Numbered from the stretch's first letter, positions 16,428 through 25,309 are shown. The stretch is 64,000 bases of DNA from Flavobacterium sp. LC2016-12 (GCF_015351595.1 NZ_JADKPT010000002.1:1-64000); one strand, 5' to 3'. Notes: a model not told the origin generated them from the letters alone. A program made the numbers and translations.

Positions 16428-18523
16428 AAAAACTGGGATTCCTGTTATTGCTTTTTATAACATGCGCTGCCTTTGCACAGCGGGAACCCAATTTAGCACG
16501 CTATAAAACCCCAGAAGAAAAACTTCTAGCCTGGGTAAAATACTGTAATGAAATTCAAAATGCAGAACATTATTCAGCACTTTTGGCAGCTTCAGAAAAA
16601 GGGATAAAGCTTTCGCAAAAATACCCGGCCTTTCTGAGTAAATTTTATTATTTCAAAGGATATGCTTATGAGTTCAGTAACAATCAATACAAGGAAGCAT
16701 TAGTTAATTATGAAGCATCTCTGAAATATGCTAAAGACGCCAGACACCTTAAAAATTTGACAATTGCTTTATCGCGCCTTAACTATATGTATTATGCGCT
16801 AAATGAAACTTCTAAAAACAAGCATCTGGCCGATTACATAAAAAAAGTAGTAGATACCACAAAAAACACCTACACAAAAGCAGTTCTTTACGGAAGCATA
16901 GCCGAATATCACCTCAACAATGCACAATATGAAACTTTTATTGATTATCAATTAAAAGCCATTGTCTACAAAAAACAAATTTCAAAAACGGTTGCCAATA
17001 CAGAAAATATCGGAATTTCATACAGTCAAATTGCGGCGGCTTACACTAAAATGAAACAATATGAAAAAGCACTCGAATATTTACATGAAGCAAAGCCTTA
17101 TGTCAAAAGTTCTCCTTATGTAAGTGCTTTTTTGTGCAACTACTATTTGCAATGTTTTGTTCCGATGAAAAAGTTCGACAGTATTCAAAAATATTATAAG
17201 CTGATTTATACCTACCCAACAATAAAAGATTCCTTATTCCTTAATTTGAGTTTTGCCAACAGAAGCCTGTCTGAATATTACGTAAACGAACGCCAGACCA
17301 ATGCGGCTTATTATTATGCTAAAAAAGCAGTTTTATTGGGTCAAAAATCAAACGACGATGATATTATTATGGAAGCCAATGCCGTTATGGGAAGGGTTTT
17401 ATATGAAAAAGGAGACTATAAAAACGCAATCGAAATTTTGACATTGGCCTCCAAAAATGCTTATACCTATGACAAAGAATCGTACGTCAACATCAATAAA
17501 AAATTAGCTCAAAGTTATGCCGCTTTAGGGCTTTGGAAAGAAGCCTACAAATACAACGAGATTTACAGTCAGGCCAATGACGAGATGATGCTCGAGTCAG
17601 CGAAGCAAAATATTGCCAATGCCGAAGCCCGTTTTCAAAACAAGGCAAAAGGTCAGGAAATAAAAAACCTCTCGACTCAAAATACCATTAAAAACATTCA
17701 GATTGCAGATGCCAAAAAACAACGCATTTTCCTCATTTCCGGATTGGCACTGGTTGGCATTATTCTGCTTTTACTATTTAAACAAAGTCAGAACCGAAAG
17801 AAAACCAATCAGAAATTACAACTTCTGAATGCCGAATTAGACGAAGCCAATAAAACAAAAGCAAGATTTTTTGGTATTTTAAACCACGATTTAAGAAGTC
17901 CGGTTTCGAACTTAATTCACTTTTTACATCTTCAAAAAGAAAGTCCGGAACTGATAGACGAAGCAACTGCTTTACGAATGCAAACTAAAGTAATTACCGG
18001 AGCCGAAAATTTATTATCATCAATGGAAGATATTTTATTGTGGAGCAAAGGACAAATGGAAAACTTCAAACCTCAATTTCATACTTTTCCGGTTTCCGGT
18101 TTATTTGAAGAAACTCAAAAACATTTTTCAAGTGTTGAAAATATCGAAATTTCCTTTGAAGATCCGGAAAACATCATCTTAAATACAGATGAAAATTACC
18201 TAAAAACCATCATCCGAAATCTGACCGGAAACGCTATAAAAGCTCTTGATAAAACTTCAAACGGAAAAATAATCTGGAAAGCCTGGCAAGAAAGCAATCA
18301 AACCTTTCTCTCCATAACCGACAATGGCCCCGGCGGAACGCAGGAAAAATTCAAAGCGCTGTACGACGACTCAGAAGTCATCGGAATCAAATCTGGTTTG
18401 GGCCTGCATTTAATCCGTGATTTAGCAACAGCAATTAACGCTAAAATTAAAGTCATTTCAAAATCAGATTCCGGAACTACCTTTACTATTATATTTTTTC
18501 ACGCAGATTTAAAAAGGATTTAA
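16424..18523 (+). CDS. TPR-containing sensor histidine kinase
   Basis: A 699-residue membrane sensor. A signal peptide (ends AAFAQ, residue 19) precedes a periplasmic region with several TPR units (about residues 50-400). One membrane helix lies near 436-455, followed by a coiled linker. The HisKA H-box is FFGILNHDLRSPVSN (His near residue 488). The ATPase domain has NLTGNAIKAL (N box), ITDNGPGG (G1) and SGLGLHLI (G2). Partner of the LytTR regulator, whose stop overlaps this ATG. LytTR regulators usually pair with LytS/His_kinase-type sensors, so a HisKA-type partner is less usual. The last codons (FFHADLKRI) come from the CACGCAG repeat that begins at 18497, so the native C-terminus was rewritten by the repeat. 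Confidence 0.9.
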   Translation: MKKLGFLLLLFITCAAFAQREPNLARYKTPEEKLLAWVKYCNEIQNAEHYSALLAASEKGIKLSQKYPAFLSKFYYFKGYAYEFSNNQYKEALVNYEASLKYAKDARHLKNLTIALSRLNYMYYALNETSKNKHLADYIKKVVDTTKNTYTKAVLYGSIAEYHLNNAQYETFIDYQLKAIVYKKQISKTVANTENIGISYSQIAAAYTKMKQYEKALEYLHEAKPYVKSSPYVSAFLCNYYLQCFVPMKKFDSIQKYYKLIYTYPTIKDSLFLNLSFANRSLSEYYVNERQTNAAYYYAKKAVLLGQKSNDDDIIMEANAVMGRVLYEKGDYKNAIEILTLASKNAYTYDKESYVNINKKLAQSYAALGLWKEAYKYNEIYSQANDEMMLESAKQNIANAEARFQNKAKGQEIKNLSTQNTIKNIQIADAKKQRIFLISGLALVGIILLLLFKQSQNRKKTNQKLQLLNAELDEANKTKARFFGILNHDLRSPVSNLIHFLHLQKESPELIDEATALRMQTKVITGAENLLSSMEDILLWSKGQMENFKPQFHTFPVSGLFEETQKHFSSVENIEISFEDPENIILNTDENYLKTIIRNLTGNAIKALDKTSNGKIIWKAWQESNQTFLSITDNGPGGTQEKFKALYDDSEVIGIKSGLGLHLIRDLATAINAKIKVISKSDSGTTFTIIFFHADLKRI

Positions 18524-18632
18524 GCAGATTTGCGCAGATTATTTATTTACTAGGAAAGTTTAAAAAAGATTTAAATACATGCTTTTAAATAAATCTGCAG
18601 AATCTGCTAAAATCTGCAGAATCTGCGTGAAA
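18497..18632. repeat. Inverted repeat, TTTCACGCAGATTT family
   Basis: TTTCACGCAGATTTAAAAAGG at the left mirrors the right end, which closes with AATCTGCGTGAAA. Several GCAGATT units lie between. The left end is inside the kinase reading frame. Confidence 0.88.
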
Positions 18633-18645
18633 CAAAATCTTTTTA

Positions 18646-18663
18646 TCCCGATAGCTATCGGGA
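18646..18663. repeat. 18-bp perfect palindrome TCCCGATAGCTATCGGGA
   Basis: One of three identical copies in the window (also 29566-29583 and 53546-53563). Here it follows AAATCTTTTTA and is followed by GTGGCAAAAA. Confidence 0.9.
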
Positions 18664-18680
18664 GTGGCAAAAAGCCCAAT

Positions 18681-18712
18681 AAAAAAGGCTTGACTTTCGC
18701 CAAACCTTTTTT
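18681..18712 (-). terminator. Terminator of the thioredoxin gene
   Basis: AAAAAAGGCTTGAC and CGCCAAACCTTTTTT form a stem with G-T pairs. It is close in sequence to the terminator at 14266 and lies 21 bp beyond the trxA stop. Confidence 0.7.
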
Positions 18713-18733
18713 ATATCAATTATAATCTTACGA

Positions 18734-19051
18734 TTATAACAAAGCGTCTAAACTATCTGCGTAAGTTTGTTTCGGAGCAACTCCTACTTGTTTACCTACA
18801 ACTTCACCGTTATGAAAAACCAAAACGGTTGGTATGTTACGCACACCATATTTTGCAGCGAATTCCTGGTTAGCATCCACATCCACTTTACCAACAACAA
18901 CTTTACCTGCGTATTCGTCGCTTAATTGGTCAATGATTGGTCCAACCATTCTACAAGGACCGCACCATGCTGCCCAAAAATCTACCATTACTGGTTTATC
19001 TGACTTTAAAACTACTTCGTCAAAAGTAGCATCTGTTATTGCTAATGCCAT
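18734..19051 (-). CDS. trxA: Thioredoxin
   Basis: A 105-residue cytosolic thioredoxin of normal length. The active site WCGPC has Cys30 and Cys33. DFWAAWCGPCRMVGP, KVDVDANQEFAAKYGVRNIPT (with cis-Pro) and the final VGVAPKQTY are all canonical. It reduces disulfides with electrons from thioredoxin reductase. Monocistronic. A TAAATTTG box on the minus strand (19103-19110) is a candidate -7 element, and a hairpin follows the stop. Confidence 0.97.
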   Translation of the reverse strand: MALAITDATFDEVVLKSDKPVMVDFWAAWCGPCRMVGPIIDQLSDEYAGKVVVGKVDVDANQEFAAKYGVRNIPTVLVFHNGEVVGKQVGVAPKQTYADSLDALL

Positions 19052-19258
19052 AATATCTTAGGTTTAAATTACGTCTGAATTATTAATCTTCAAACTAGAG
19101 TACAAATTTAAAAATTAAATACGAATGAAACACCATTCCCAAATTAGTTTTGATTATAAATGTATTGTCATTAATTATATAATTTACATGTTTGGATTTC
19201 CTAAAACATTTTACCACAATAAATTGAATATCAAATTATTAAAATAACATTAATTTTT

Positions 19259-21757
19259 ATGTTATCTTTAATGTTGAGAAAATTCGTTCCTATGACAGCA
19301 ACTTTACATAGAATAAAAAACTTTCTACAATCAGCCGGTTTTAAAAAATACGCCAAACGCTTTGGATATTTTGTTTTAGGACTTGTCGCATTAGTGTTAA
19401 TTGCCGGTGCCGGACTATCGATTTATTTCAATCAGAACAAAACCGAAATAATGGCCAAAATCAATACCAAAATCAACGACAATATAAACGGTGATTTTCA
19501 TATTGGCGATTTCCAATATAAATTTTTAACCGGTTTGCCCAATTTTACAGTTGCTCTAAAAGATGTCGAACTCAAAGACAAACAATGGAAAACCCACAAA
19601 CATACTTTATTAAAAACCAAAGAAATAGAAGTCCGTTTAAACGTTTGGAGTTTACTGCAAAAGGAAATCAACATTCATAAAATCCTGATCAACGACGCTC
19701 AGATATATCTTTATAAAGCCGAAAACGGTTATTCTAACTCGGATATTTTTAAACCGAAAAAGAAAAAAACACCCGAAACCCAATCGGACAGCGAAACCAC
19801 GATTGACGAAATCGACCTCAACAATGTTCATTTTATTCTCGACAATCGCATTGGCCACAAATTATTCGATTTTGACGTCGCCAGCTTAAAATCGAAAGTA
19901 GATTACGACGGAGACGACTGGAAAACCGATCTGTTTCTGGATACTCAAATTGGTAGTTTGGCCTTCAATACCGTTCACGGAAGTTTCGCCAAACAGAAAC
20001 GTCTCAAAGGCACTTTTGCCGTTACCTATTCGGCCGAAAAAGAAAAAATAGATGTAAAAACAGATGGTTTAAAAATTGGATCCGATTCCTTTGACATTGT
20101 TGCTTTTTTCAATTTAGCCAAAGGCAGCGCGCTGTTCGGCATCAACATTAGCACTACAATTTTATGGCAAAATGCTTCCAATTTATTATCGGCAAACATC
20201 AGTTCTAAGCTGAACCATTTTAATCTGAAAAAGGAAATTGATGTGAATTGCGACATCAAAGGCGATTTTAATGCCGAAGGTGATCCTCGAATTGTCGTTC
20301 AGGCCGAAGTGCACAACAACGAACTCAGCATTCCCGATGGATTACTGACCGATTGTAATTTCAAAGGTATTTTTACCAACAATTTCAAACCAAAAGAAGG
20401 TTTTAGCGATGCGAATTCGGCTGTAATTCTAACCCGTTTTTCTGCTAAATACAGAAATGTGCCGCTTAAAATTGCGCAATTATCCATCAACAATCTCGAA
20501 AAACCATTGGCTACGGGAGTCGTGAATTCTGATTTTGATCTTCCGGTTATGAACGAAGAAAACACCGAAAAATGGATTCATTTTACCGAAGGCCACGCCA
20601 CGCTCAACCTTAAATTTCAGTTTGATATTGTCAATTTATACATTACCAAACCGCGTTTTATTGGAAATGTAGACGTTAAAAATGTCTCCTTCCATTTTAT
20701 TCCCAAAAACATTAATGCAGAAAAAATAAACGTTCAGCTACAATTTACGCAAGAGGCTTTGATCATTAATAAAATTGCTTACAAACATAAAAACAACACC
20801 ATTTTTATAGATGGAAAAATCAATAATTTCCTGAATCTGTATTACGATGCCCCTGAAAAAATGGTCGTAAACTGGAATATCTATTGCCCAAGTATCGATG
20901 TTAAACAATTTCTGGGTGTTTTGGCCACTTCTCAAAAAAGGAAAGTCACTGCCAAAAAACCTTCTATGTCGAACCAGTTGCGCAACGCGATCGAAAAATG
21001 CATTGTCGACATTAACCTCAAAGCCGATAAAATCACGTACAATAAATTGACCGCAACCAATACAAAAGCGGTGATTCAGATGATCGATTCGCGATTGGTC
21101 ATCAAAAATGGTTCGCTGCAAACGTGTGGCGGAAGCATTAATTTTAGTACGACGCTTTCTCCAAATGGCAAAAATTACAATTTCGCTTCCAACGCACAGG
21201 TTAATCAGGTTGATATTACGCAATTTTTAAAGTCGTTTAATAACTTCGGAATCAAATCATTTACGCCCAATAATATTCGCGGACAGCTCACCAGCAATAC
21301 CGATATGACCGGAATGATCCATAACGGCGAATTGGTCCCGAATTCAACACACGGAAGCCTGAATTTCAAGGTCAGTCACGGTGCTTTAATAAACTTTGAG
21401 CCAATCGTTAAAATCGGGAAATTTGCGTTTCCGTTTCGCGATGTCGAGAACATCACTTTCAGCGATTTATCCGGCAATTGCAAACTTCGCGGCGAACTGG
21501 TCGACGTCAATAAACTCACCATAAGTTCCAGCGTTCTCAACCTCGATGCCGAAGGTGTTTATTCCTTTGGCCGCGGCACCAATATGGCACTCACCATCCC
21601 ACTCCGAAACTCCAAAGACGACGCCAAACTCGCCACCAAAGCCGAACGCGACGCCGTGCGCGACCGCGGAATTGTCCTGCATTTACTTGCCGTTGATGAT
21701 GGTGGGAAAATGAAAATTAAATGGGGGAAGAAGGATAAGAATAAGAAAGAGAAATAA
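19259..21757 (+). CDS. AsmA-family protein
   Basis: An 832-residue protein with an N-terminal membrane helix (about residues 37-56) and a long repetitive beta-rich region, as in AsmA/TamB-like inner-membrane proteins that span the periplasm and are linked to lipid transport between the membranes. The AsmA N-domain (about 60-260) includes NGDFHIGDFQYKFLTGLPNF. The C-domain includes KADKITYNKLTATNTKAVI, LTSNTDMTGM and NLDAEGVYSFGRGTNM. The start could be the ATG at 19292 (MTATLHRIKNF). The ATG at 19259 lies just before a TATCTTTA word that may be promoter. The last 250 bp are notably C- and G-rich compared with neighbours. Single gene. Confidence 0.85.
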   Translation: MLSLMLRKFVPMTATLHRIKNFLQSAGFKKYAKRFGYFVLGLVALVLIAGAGLSIYFNQNKTEIMAKINTKINDNINGDFHIGDFQYKFLTGLPNFTVALKDVELKDKQWKTHKHTLLKTKEIEVRLNVWSLLQKEINIHKILINDAQIYLYKAENGYSNSDIFKPKKKKTPETQSDSETTIDEIDLNNVHFILDNRIGHKLFDFDVASLKSKVDYDGDDWKTDLFLDTQIGSLAFNTVHGSFAKQKRLKGTFAVTYSAEKEKIDVKTDGLKIGSDSFDIVAFFNLAKGSALFGINISTTILWQNASNLLSANISSKLNHFNLKKEIDVNCDIKGDFNAEGDPRIVVQAEVHNNELSIPDGLLTDCNFKGIFTNNFKPKEGFSDANSAVILTRFSAKYRNVPLKIAQLSINNLEKPLATGVVNSDFDLPVMNEENTEKWIHFTEGHATLNLKFQFDIVNLYITKPRFIGNVDVKNVSFHFIPKNINAEKINVQLQFTQEALIINKIAYKHKNNTIFIDGKINNFLNLYYDAPEKMVVNWNIYCPSIDVKQFLGVLATSQKRKVTAKKPSMSNQLRNAIEKCIVDINLKADKITYNKLTATNTKAVIQMIDSRLVIKNGSLQTCGGSINFSTTLSPNGKNYNFASNAQVNQVDITQFLKSFNNFGIKSFTPNNIRGQLTSNTDMTGMIHNGELVPNSTHGSLNFKVSHGALINFEPIVKIGKFAFPFRDVENITFSDLSGNCKLRGELVDVNKLTISSSVLNLDAEGVYSFGRGTNMALTIPLRNSKDDAKLATKAERDAVRDRGIVLHLLAVDDGGKMKIKWGKKDKNKKEK

Positions 21758-21786
21758 CCTCGTTTATTATTCCATAGAAGGCACAG

Positions 21787-21930
21787 TTTGTCACTCTGAG
21801 CGAAGTCGAAGAGTCGCACTACAAGCTCCACAAAGATTGACACTAAAGTCTAAAAATAGAGAAGTACCACGCAATCTTGTCATTTCGACGAAGGAGAAAT
21901 CCTCGCAAGAAACTCGACAAAGATTGGCAC
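21787..21930. repeat. Dispersed repeats left of the restriction-modification block
   Basis: TTTGTCACTCTGAGCGAAGT (21787-21806, extended by CGAAGAG) is an inverted relative of the sequence at 25326-25353 on the other side of the restriction-modification genes. A second motif, TGTCATTTCGACGAAGGAG with GAAATCCTCGC, follows at about 21879-21908. No gene is seen between 21758 and 22266. Confidence 0.7.
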
Positions 21931-21986
21931 TAAAGCACACAAGAAATAAAGAATTGAATTCAAAATTTTGGAATTTCTTTTTCTTT

Positions 21987-22094
21987 AGGAGCTATTTCCT
22001 GCTATCCACTTGTATCTTTTTAGGCAGATCGTTTACGGTAAACGAGACATTTCCGATGGCCTAAAAAGGATACCGCTTCTATCAGGGCTAGGGG
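21987..22094 (+). repeat. Structured intergenic repeat element, about 108 bp (copy 2)
   Basis: Begins AGGAGCTATTTCCTGCTATC. A stem follows (CTTTTTAGGC at 22016-22025 with GCCTAAAAAG at 22059-22068), with a perfect inner hairpin CGTTTAC-G-GTAAACG at 22030-22044. The element ends GGATACCGCTTCTATCAGGG. Same architecture and length as the element at 1616-1723, with a different stem sequence. Confidence 0.78.
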
Positions 22095-22130
22095 ACTTGG
22101 TTTCATAAGAAGATTTAGAAATATTAATAT

Positions 22131-22160
22131 ACGCCAGTCAGAAATGATTGGCGTTTTTTT
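22131..22160 (+). terminator. Rho-independent terminator upstream of the R-M genes
   Basis: ACGCCAGTCA/TGATTGGCGT with a GAAA loop and a run of seven T. It probably ends transcription arriving from the AsmA side and insulates the R-M operon. Confidence 0.85.
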
Positions 22161-22216
22161 ATACATCAAAAGTCAAAACCATGGTTAATATCGAGTTGAA
22201 AACTAATATTTAATGA

Positions 22217-22245
22217 GGTCAATTGTACGCGGGTCAATTGTACGC
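22217..22245 (+). promoter_or_regulatory. Tandem direct repeat: candidate controller operator
   Basis: GGTCAATTGTACGC occurs twice (22217-22230 and 22232-22245), one base apart, ending 21 bp before the ATG of the HTH gene. Paired sites directly upstream are what autoregulating controller (C) proteins of restriction-modification systems bind. The assignment is inferred from position and symmetry. Confidence 0.6.
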
Positions 22246-22266
22246 ACAAAACTATTTTTATAAACT

Positions 22267-22488
22267 ATGAATATCAAAGAAAAATTCGGATTCAAAGTCA
22301 AAGAACTTCGAGAACAAAAAGGATACTCAATCGAGTATTTAGCCAATATTTCTAACGTTGACAGAAACTACATTTCAGATATTGAAAAAGGTCAACGGAA
22401 TGTTTCAATAGAAATTATAGAAAAAATAATCACAGCTCTTGACACTGATTTTGGAGCTTTTTTTAACGATAACAATTTTAAGAAATGA
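22267..22488 (+). CDS. XRE-type HTH regulator, probable R-M controller protein
   Basis: A 73-residue protein that is almost entirely one helix-turn-helix domain: FGFKVKELREQKGYSIEYLA, then SNVDRNYISDIEKGQRN. This size and fold are those of controller proteins that time expression of the restriction gene. The stop codon overlaps the methyltransferase ATG by 4 bp (22485-22488), so the two are translated together. The doubled 14-bp repeat just upstream is a likely self-binding site. A generic XRE role cannot be excluded, but the context is strong. Confidence 0.82.
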   Translation: MNIKEKFGFKVKELREQKGYSIEYLANISNVDRNYISDIEKGQRNVSIEIIEKIITALDTDFGAFFNDNNFKK

Positions 22489-23744
22489 AAGAGAAAATAT
22501 CAATTGATGAGTTTGATGGTAAAAAATTTAAAATTCGTTTTATCGAAGAAGATGATAATCGAAAAGCTGTTTTAACTCATTATTTGCACAATTATGACAA
22601 TGGAGTTAAAGATCATTTCAAAGAAGAAGCAGTAGAATATTTAAAACAAATTGTAGAATACAAAAACGAGGAAGAAAAACTAAACATTCTTTCCGATTCT
22701 GCATTACAACAATTATTATTCGAAGTTGAAGATGTACCTTTTCCAACTCCTAAAGATTATACTTTCAAATTTATTGATCTTTTTGCCGGAATTGGTGGTT
22801 TTAGATTAGCACTACAAAATTTGGGTGGTAAATGCGTATTTACTTCAGAATGGGATGAAAATGCAAAAAAAACTTATAAAGCAAATTTTGGAGAGACTCC
22901 TTTTGGAGATATAACAAAAGAGAGAACCAAAAATTATATCCCAAAAGATTTTGATGTTTTGTGTGCAGGATTCCCTTGCCAAGCATTCTCAATAGCCGGA
23001 AAAAGAGGTGGCTTTGAAGACACAAGGGGAACGTTGTTTTTTGATGTCGCTAAAATTATTAAAGACAAAAAACCAAAAGCAATTTTCTTAGAAAATGTAA
23101 AAGGCTTGAAAAGTCATGATAAAGGAAAAACCTTAGAAACAATTTTAAATGTCCTTAGAAATGATCTGGGATATTATGTTCCCGAACCTGAAATTATGAA
23201 TGCTAAAGAATTTGGTGTTCCTCAAAACAGAGAACGTATTTATATTGTTGGATTTAGAAAGGACTTGAATATTGATTCTTTTAAATATCCTGAACCTTTT
23301 GAAGAAAAAGTAACATTCAAAAGTGTAAAAGAAAAGAAAGTTGTTCCAACAAAATATTACTTGTCAACTCAATATTTACAAACTTTAAAAAATCATAAAG
23401 AAAGACATGCTAATAAAGGAAACGGATTTGGATATTCGATTATCAAAGACGATGAAATTTCAAATTCAATTTTAGTTGGAGGAATGGGTCGTGAAAGAAA
23501 CCTAGTACTTGACAACAGAATAAAAGATTTCACTCCGACCACACATATAAAAGGTGAAGTAAATCGCGAAGGAATTAGAAAAATGACTCCTCGTGAATGG
23601 GCAAGACTACAAGGATTTCCTGATAATTTCATAATTCCTGTTGCTGACGCTTCTGCTTACAAGCAATTTGGAAATTCGGTTGCCGTTCCTGCAATACAAG
23701 CAACTGCTGAAAAAATAATTGATTTGATAAAAAATAAATTATGA
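22485..23744 (+). CDS. DNA (cytosine-5) methyltransferase
   Basis: A 419-residue type II modification enzyme. All core C5-MTase motifs are visible: I FIDLFAGIGGFR (about residues 96-107), IV with catalytic Cys in GFPCQAFS (about 163), VI ENVKG, VIII QNRERIYIVG, IX around REWARLQGFPDNF and X QFGNSVAVPAI. An N-terminal extension of about 90 residues precedes motif I. The target-recognition region lies between VIII and IX. It transfers methyl from AdoMet to C5 of cytosine. Because the next gene is an HpaII-family endonuclease, CCGG is the expected target. Start and stop overlap both neighbours by 4 bp, giving one tightly coupled operon. Confidence 0.95.
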   Translation: MKEKISIDEFDGKKFKIRFIEEDDNRKAVLTHYLHNYDNGVKDHFKEEAVEYLKQIVEYKNEEEKLNILSDSALQQLLFEVEDVPFPTPKDYTFKFIDLFAGIGGFRLALQNLGGKCVFTSEWDENAKKTYKANFGETPFGDITKERTKNYIPKDFDVLCAGFPCQAFSIAGKRGGFEDTRGTLFFDVAKIIKDKKPKAIFLENVKGLKSHDKGKTLETILNVLRNDLGYYVPEPEIMNAKEFGVPQNRERIYIVGFRKDLNIDSFKYPEPFEEKVTFKSVKEKKVVPTKYYLSTQYLQTLKNHKERHANKGNGFGYSIIKDDEISNSILVGGMGRERNLVLDNRIKDFTPTTHIKGEVNREGIRKMTPREWARLQGFPDNFIIPVADASAYKQFGNSVAVPAIQATAEKIIDLIKNKL

Positions 23745-24844
23745 AATCAGGAAATATAGGTGAATGGAGCGAAATATATGTTTTATTCAAATTACTAAGC
23801 GATAAAATTTTAGTTCCTGGTGACGAAAATATTCAAAAAATCCCTAATGTTTTCTATCCAATAATTAAAATCTTACGTACTGAAAAAACAGGTAATTTCG
23901 AGTATTCCATTCTTGATGATATTGTTTTAATTTCAGGAAAGGAAGAAGTTTTACGAATTCCTATTGAAACTTTTAAGGAGAAAGCCATTACACTATTAAA
24001 TACTGTTAAAGGTACCAAAGAATCTGGTAAAGGCTATGAAAATGAAGAAATTGAAGAATTTATGCATAGCATAAATTGTGTATCAATAAAAGCAGGCTCT
24101 TCTGTAAAGACAGATATAACAATAGTTATTCACGACAAGCACACAAACCAACAACCAATCCTTGGTTTCAGTATAAAATCACAAATAGGAGAAGCTGCTA
24201 CACTTTTTAATGCTTCGCAACTTTCAAATTTCACTTTTGAAGTCATAGATACTGAAATTAATGATCAAGAAATCAATGAAATAAACTCTTTATTTATTAA
24301 GAGAGGATCAAAATTATTAAAAGATGTAAAAAAGAGAACAAAAAACATCTTTGAAAAAAATGGAACTTTACTCTTTAAAGCAATTGAAAAACCAATTTTT
24401 TCTAATAACTTGATACTAATTGACAGTTTGCTCCCATCAATATTAGCAAAAATATTAGTTTATTATTATTCCGGAAAAGCAACATTAACAACAGAATTAA
24501 TTAATATTCTTGAAGTAGAGAATCCTTTAAATTTTGACAAAACTAATAATCATGAGTTTTACAGATACAAAATTAAACGCTTCCTTACAGATGTCGCCTT
24601 AGGTATGCTGCCTTCTAGAGTATGGAGCGGCATATACGATACTACAGGAGGCTACTTAATTGTAAAAGAGGATGGTGACATCCTCTGCTATCACCTTTAT
24701 AATAAAAATGACTTTGAAAACTATCTTTTAAATAATACAAAACTTGAAACAGGAGGTGGAAACAAACATAAATTCGGTGATTTATATAGAAAAGATGGAA
24801 AGTTGTTTTTTAAACTTAATTTACAAATTAGATTCACAAAATAG
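23741..24844 (+). CDS. HpaII-family type II restriction endonuclease
   Basis: A 367-residue protein. The N-terminus, GNIGEWSEIYVLFKLLSDK, and the following EVLRIPIETF plus the central KTDITIVIHD and LGFSIKSQIG strongly resemble the HpaII restriction endonuclease family. The D...(S)xK pattern in the last two segments may be the metal-binding catalytic centre. The family cuts CCGG. The ATG overlaps the methyltransferase stop. Three CCGG sites occur within this operon itself (22786, 22996, 24471), so the host must be protected by the methylase. The family call is from memory of conserved motifs, not from a search. Confidence 0.85.
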   Translation: MKSGNIGEWSEIYVLFKLLSDKILVPGDENIQKIPNVFYPIIKILRTEKTGNFEYSILDDIVLISGKEEVLRIPIETFKEKAITLLNTVKGTKESGKGYENEEIEEFMHSINCVSIKAGSSVKTDITIVIHDKHTNQQPILGFSIKSQIGEAATLFNASQLSNFTFEVIDTEINDQEINEINSLFIKRGSKLLKDVKKRTKNIFEKNGTLLFKAIEKPIFSNNLILIDSLLPSILAKILVYYYSGKATLTTELINILEVENPLNFDKTNNHEFYRYKIKRFLTDVALGMLPSRVWSGIYDTTGGYLIVKEDGDILCYHLYNKNDFENYLLNNTKLETGGGNKHKFGDLYRKDGKLFFKLNLQIRFTK

Positions 24845-24889
24845 TTTAAAATCGTCTTATATTTAGATAGTTTCTTTTACTATTTAAAT

Positions 24890-25309
24890 ATGGATAAATT
24901 AACTCCAGAACAAAGATCCAAAAACATGCAAGCTGTTCGCAGCACCAATACCAAAGAAGAAGTTCGTTTGGCAAAAGCATTATGGAATCTAGGTTACAGA
25001 TATCGAAAAAACAATAAAACAGTCTTCGGCAAACCAGACTTCACATTTAAAAAACTCAAAATTGCCATTTTTGTAGATTCAGAATTCTTCCATGGAAAAG
25101 ATTGGGAAACCAGAAAAAAACCTCAAACCAACCCCGAATTCTGGATCAAAAAAATCGAAAGAAATATGCAAAGAGATATCGAAGTCAATGCGTATCTAGA
25201 ATCTCAAAACTGGAAAATTCTTCGTTTTTGGAGTACTGATATTAAAAAGAATCTGGATTTGTGTTTAGTTGAAATTCAGAAGGCAATTAGCGAAAGACAG
25301 AATATTTAG
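24890..25309 (+). CDS. vsr: Very short patch repair endonuclease (Vsr)
   Basis: A 139-residue mismatch nickase of the Vsr family. LTPEQRSKNMQAVRSTNTKEE is the N-terminal family signature. GKPDFTFKKLKIAIFVDSEFFHG contains the catalytic Asp and the His of the FxH segment. The C-terminus has ERNMQRDIEVNAYL and NWKILRFWSTDI. The Trp/Cys-rich WHHH segment of E. coli Vsr is reduced here. Such enzymes repair T:G mismatches made when 5-methylcytosine deaminates. Placed 45 bp after the endonuclease, it should protect methylated CCGG sites. It is the last gene of the accessory block. Confidence 0.92.
   Translation: MDKLTPEQRSKNMQAVRSTNTKEEVRLAKALWNLGYRYRKNNKTVFGKPDFTFKKLKIAIFVDSEFFHGKDWETRKKPQTNPEFWIKKIERNMQRDIEVNAYLESQNWKILRFWSTDIKKNLDLCLVEIQKAISERQNI

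Noticed and set aside
20738..21223. A 161-codon frame antisense to the AsmA-like gene
   Set aside because: It shows no domain and the sense strand is clearly coding.
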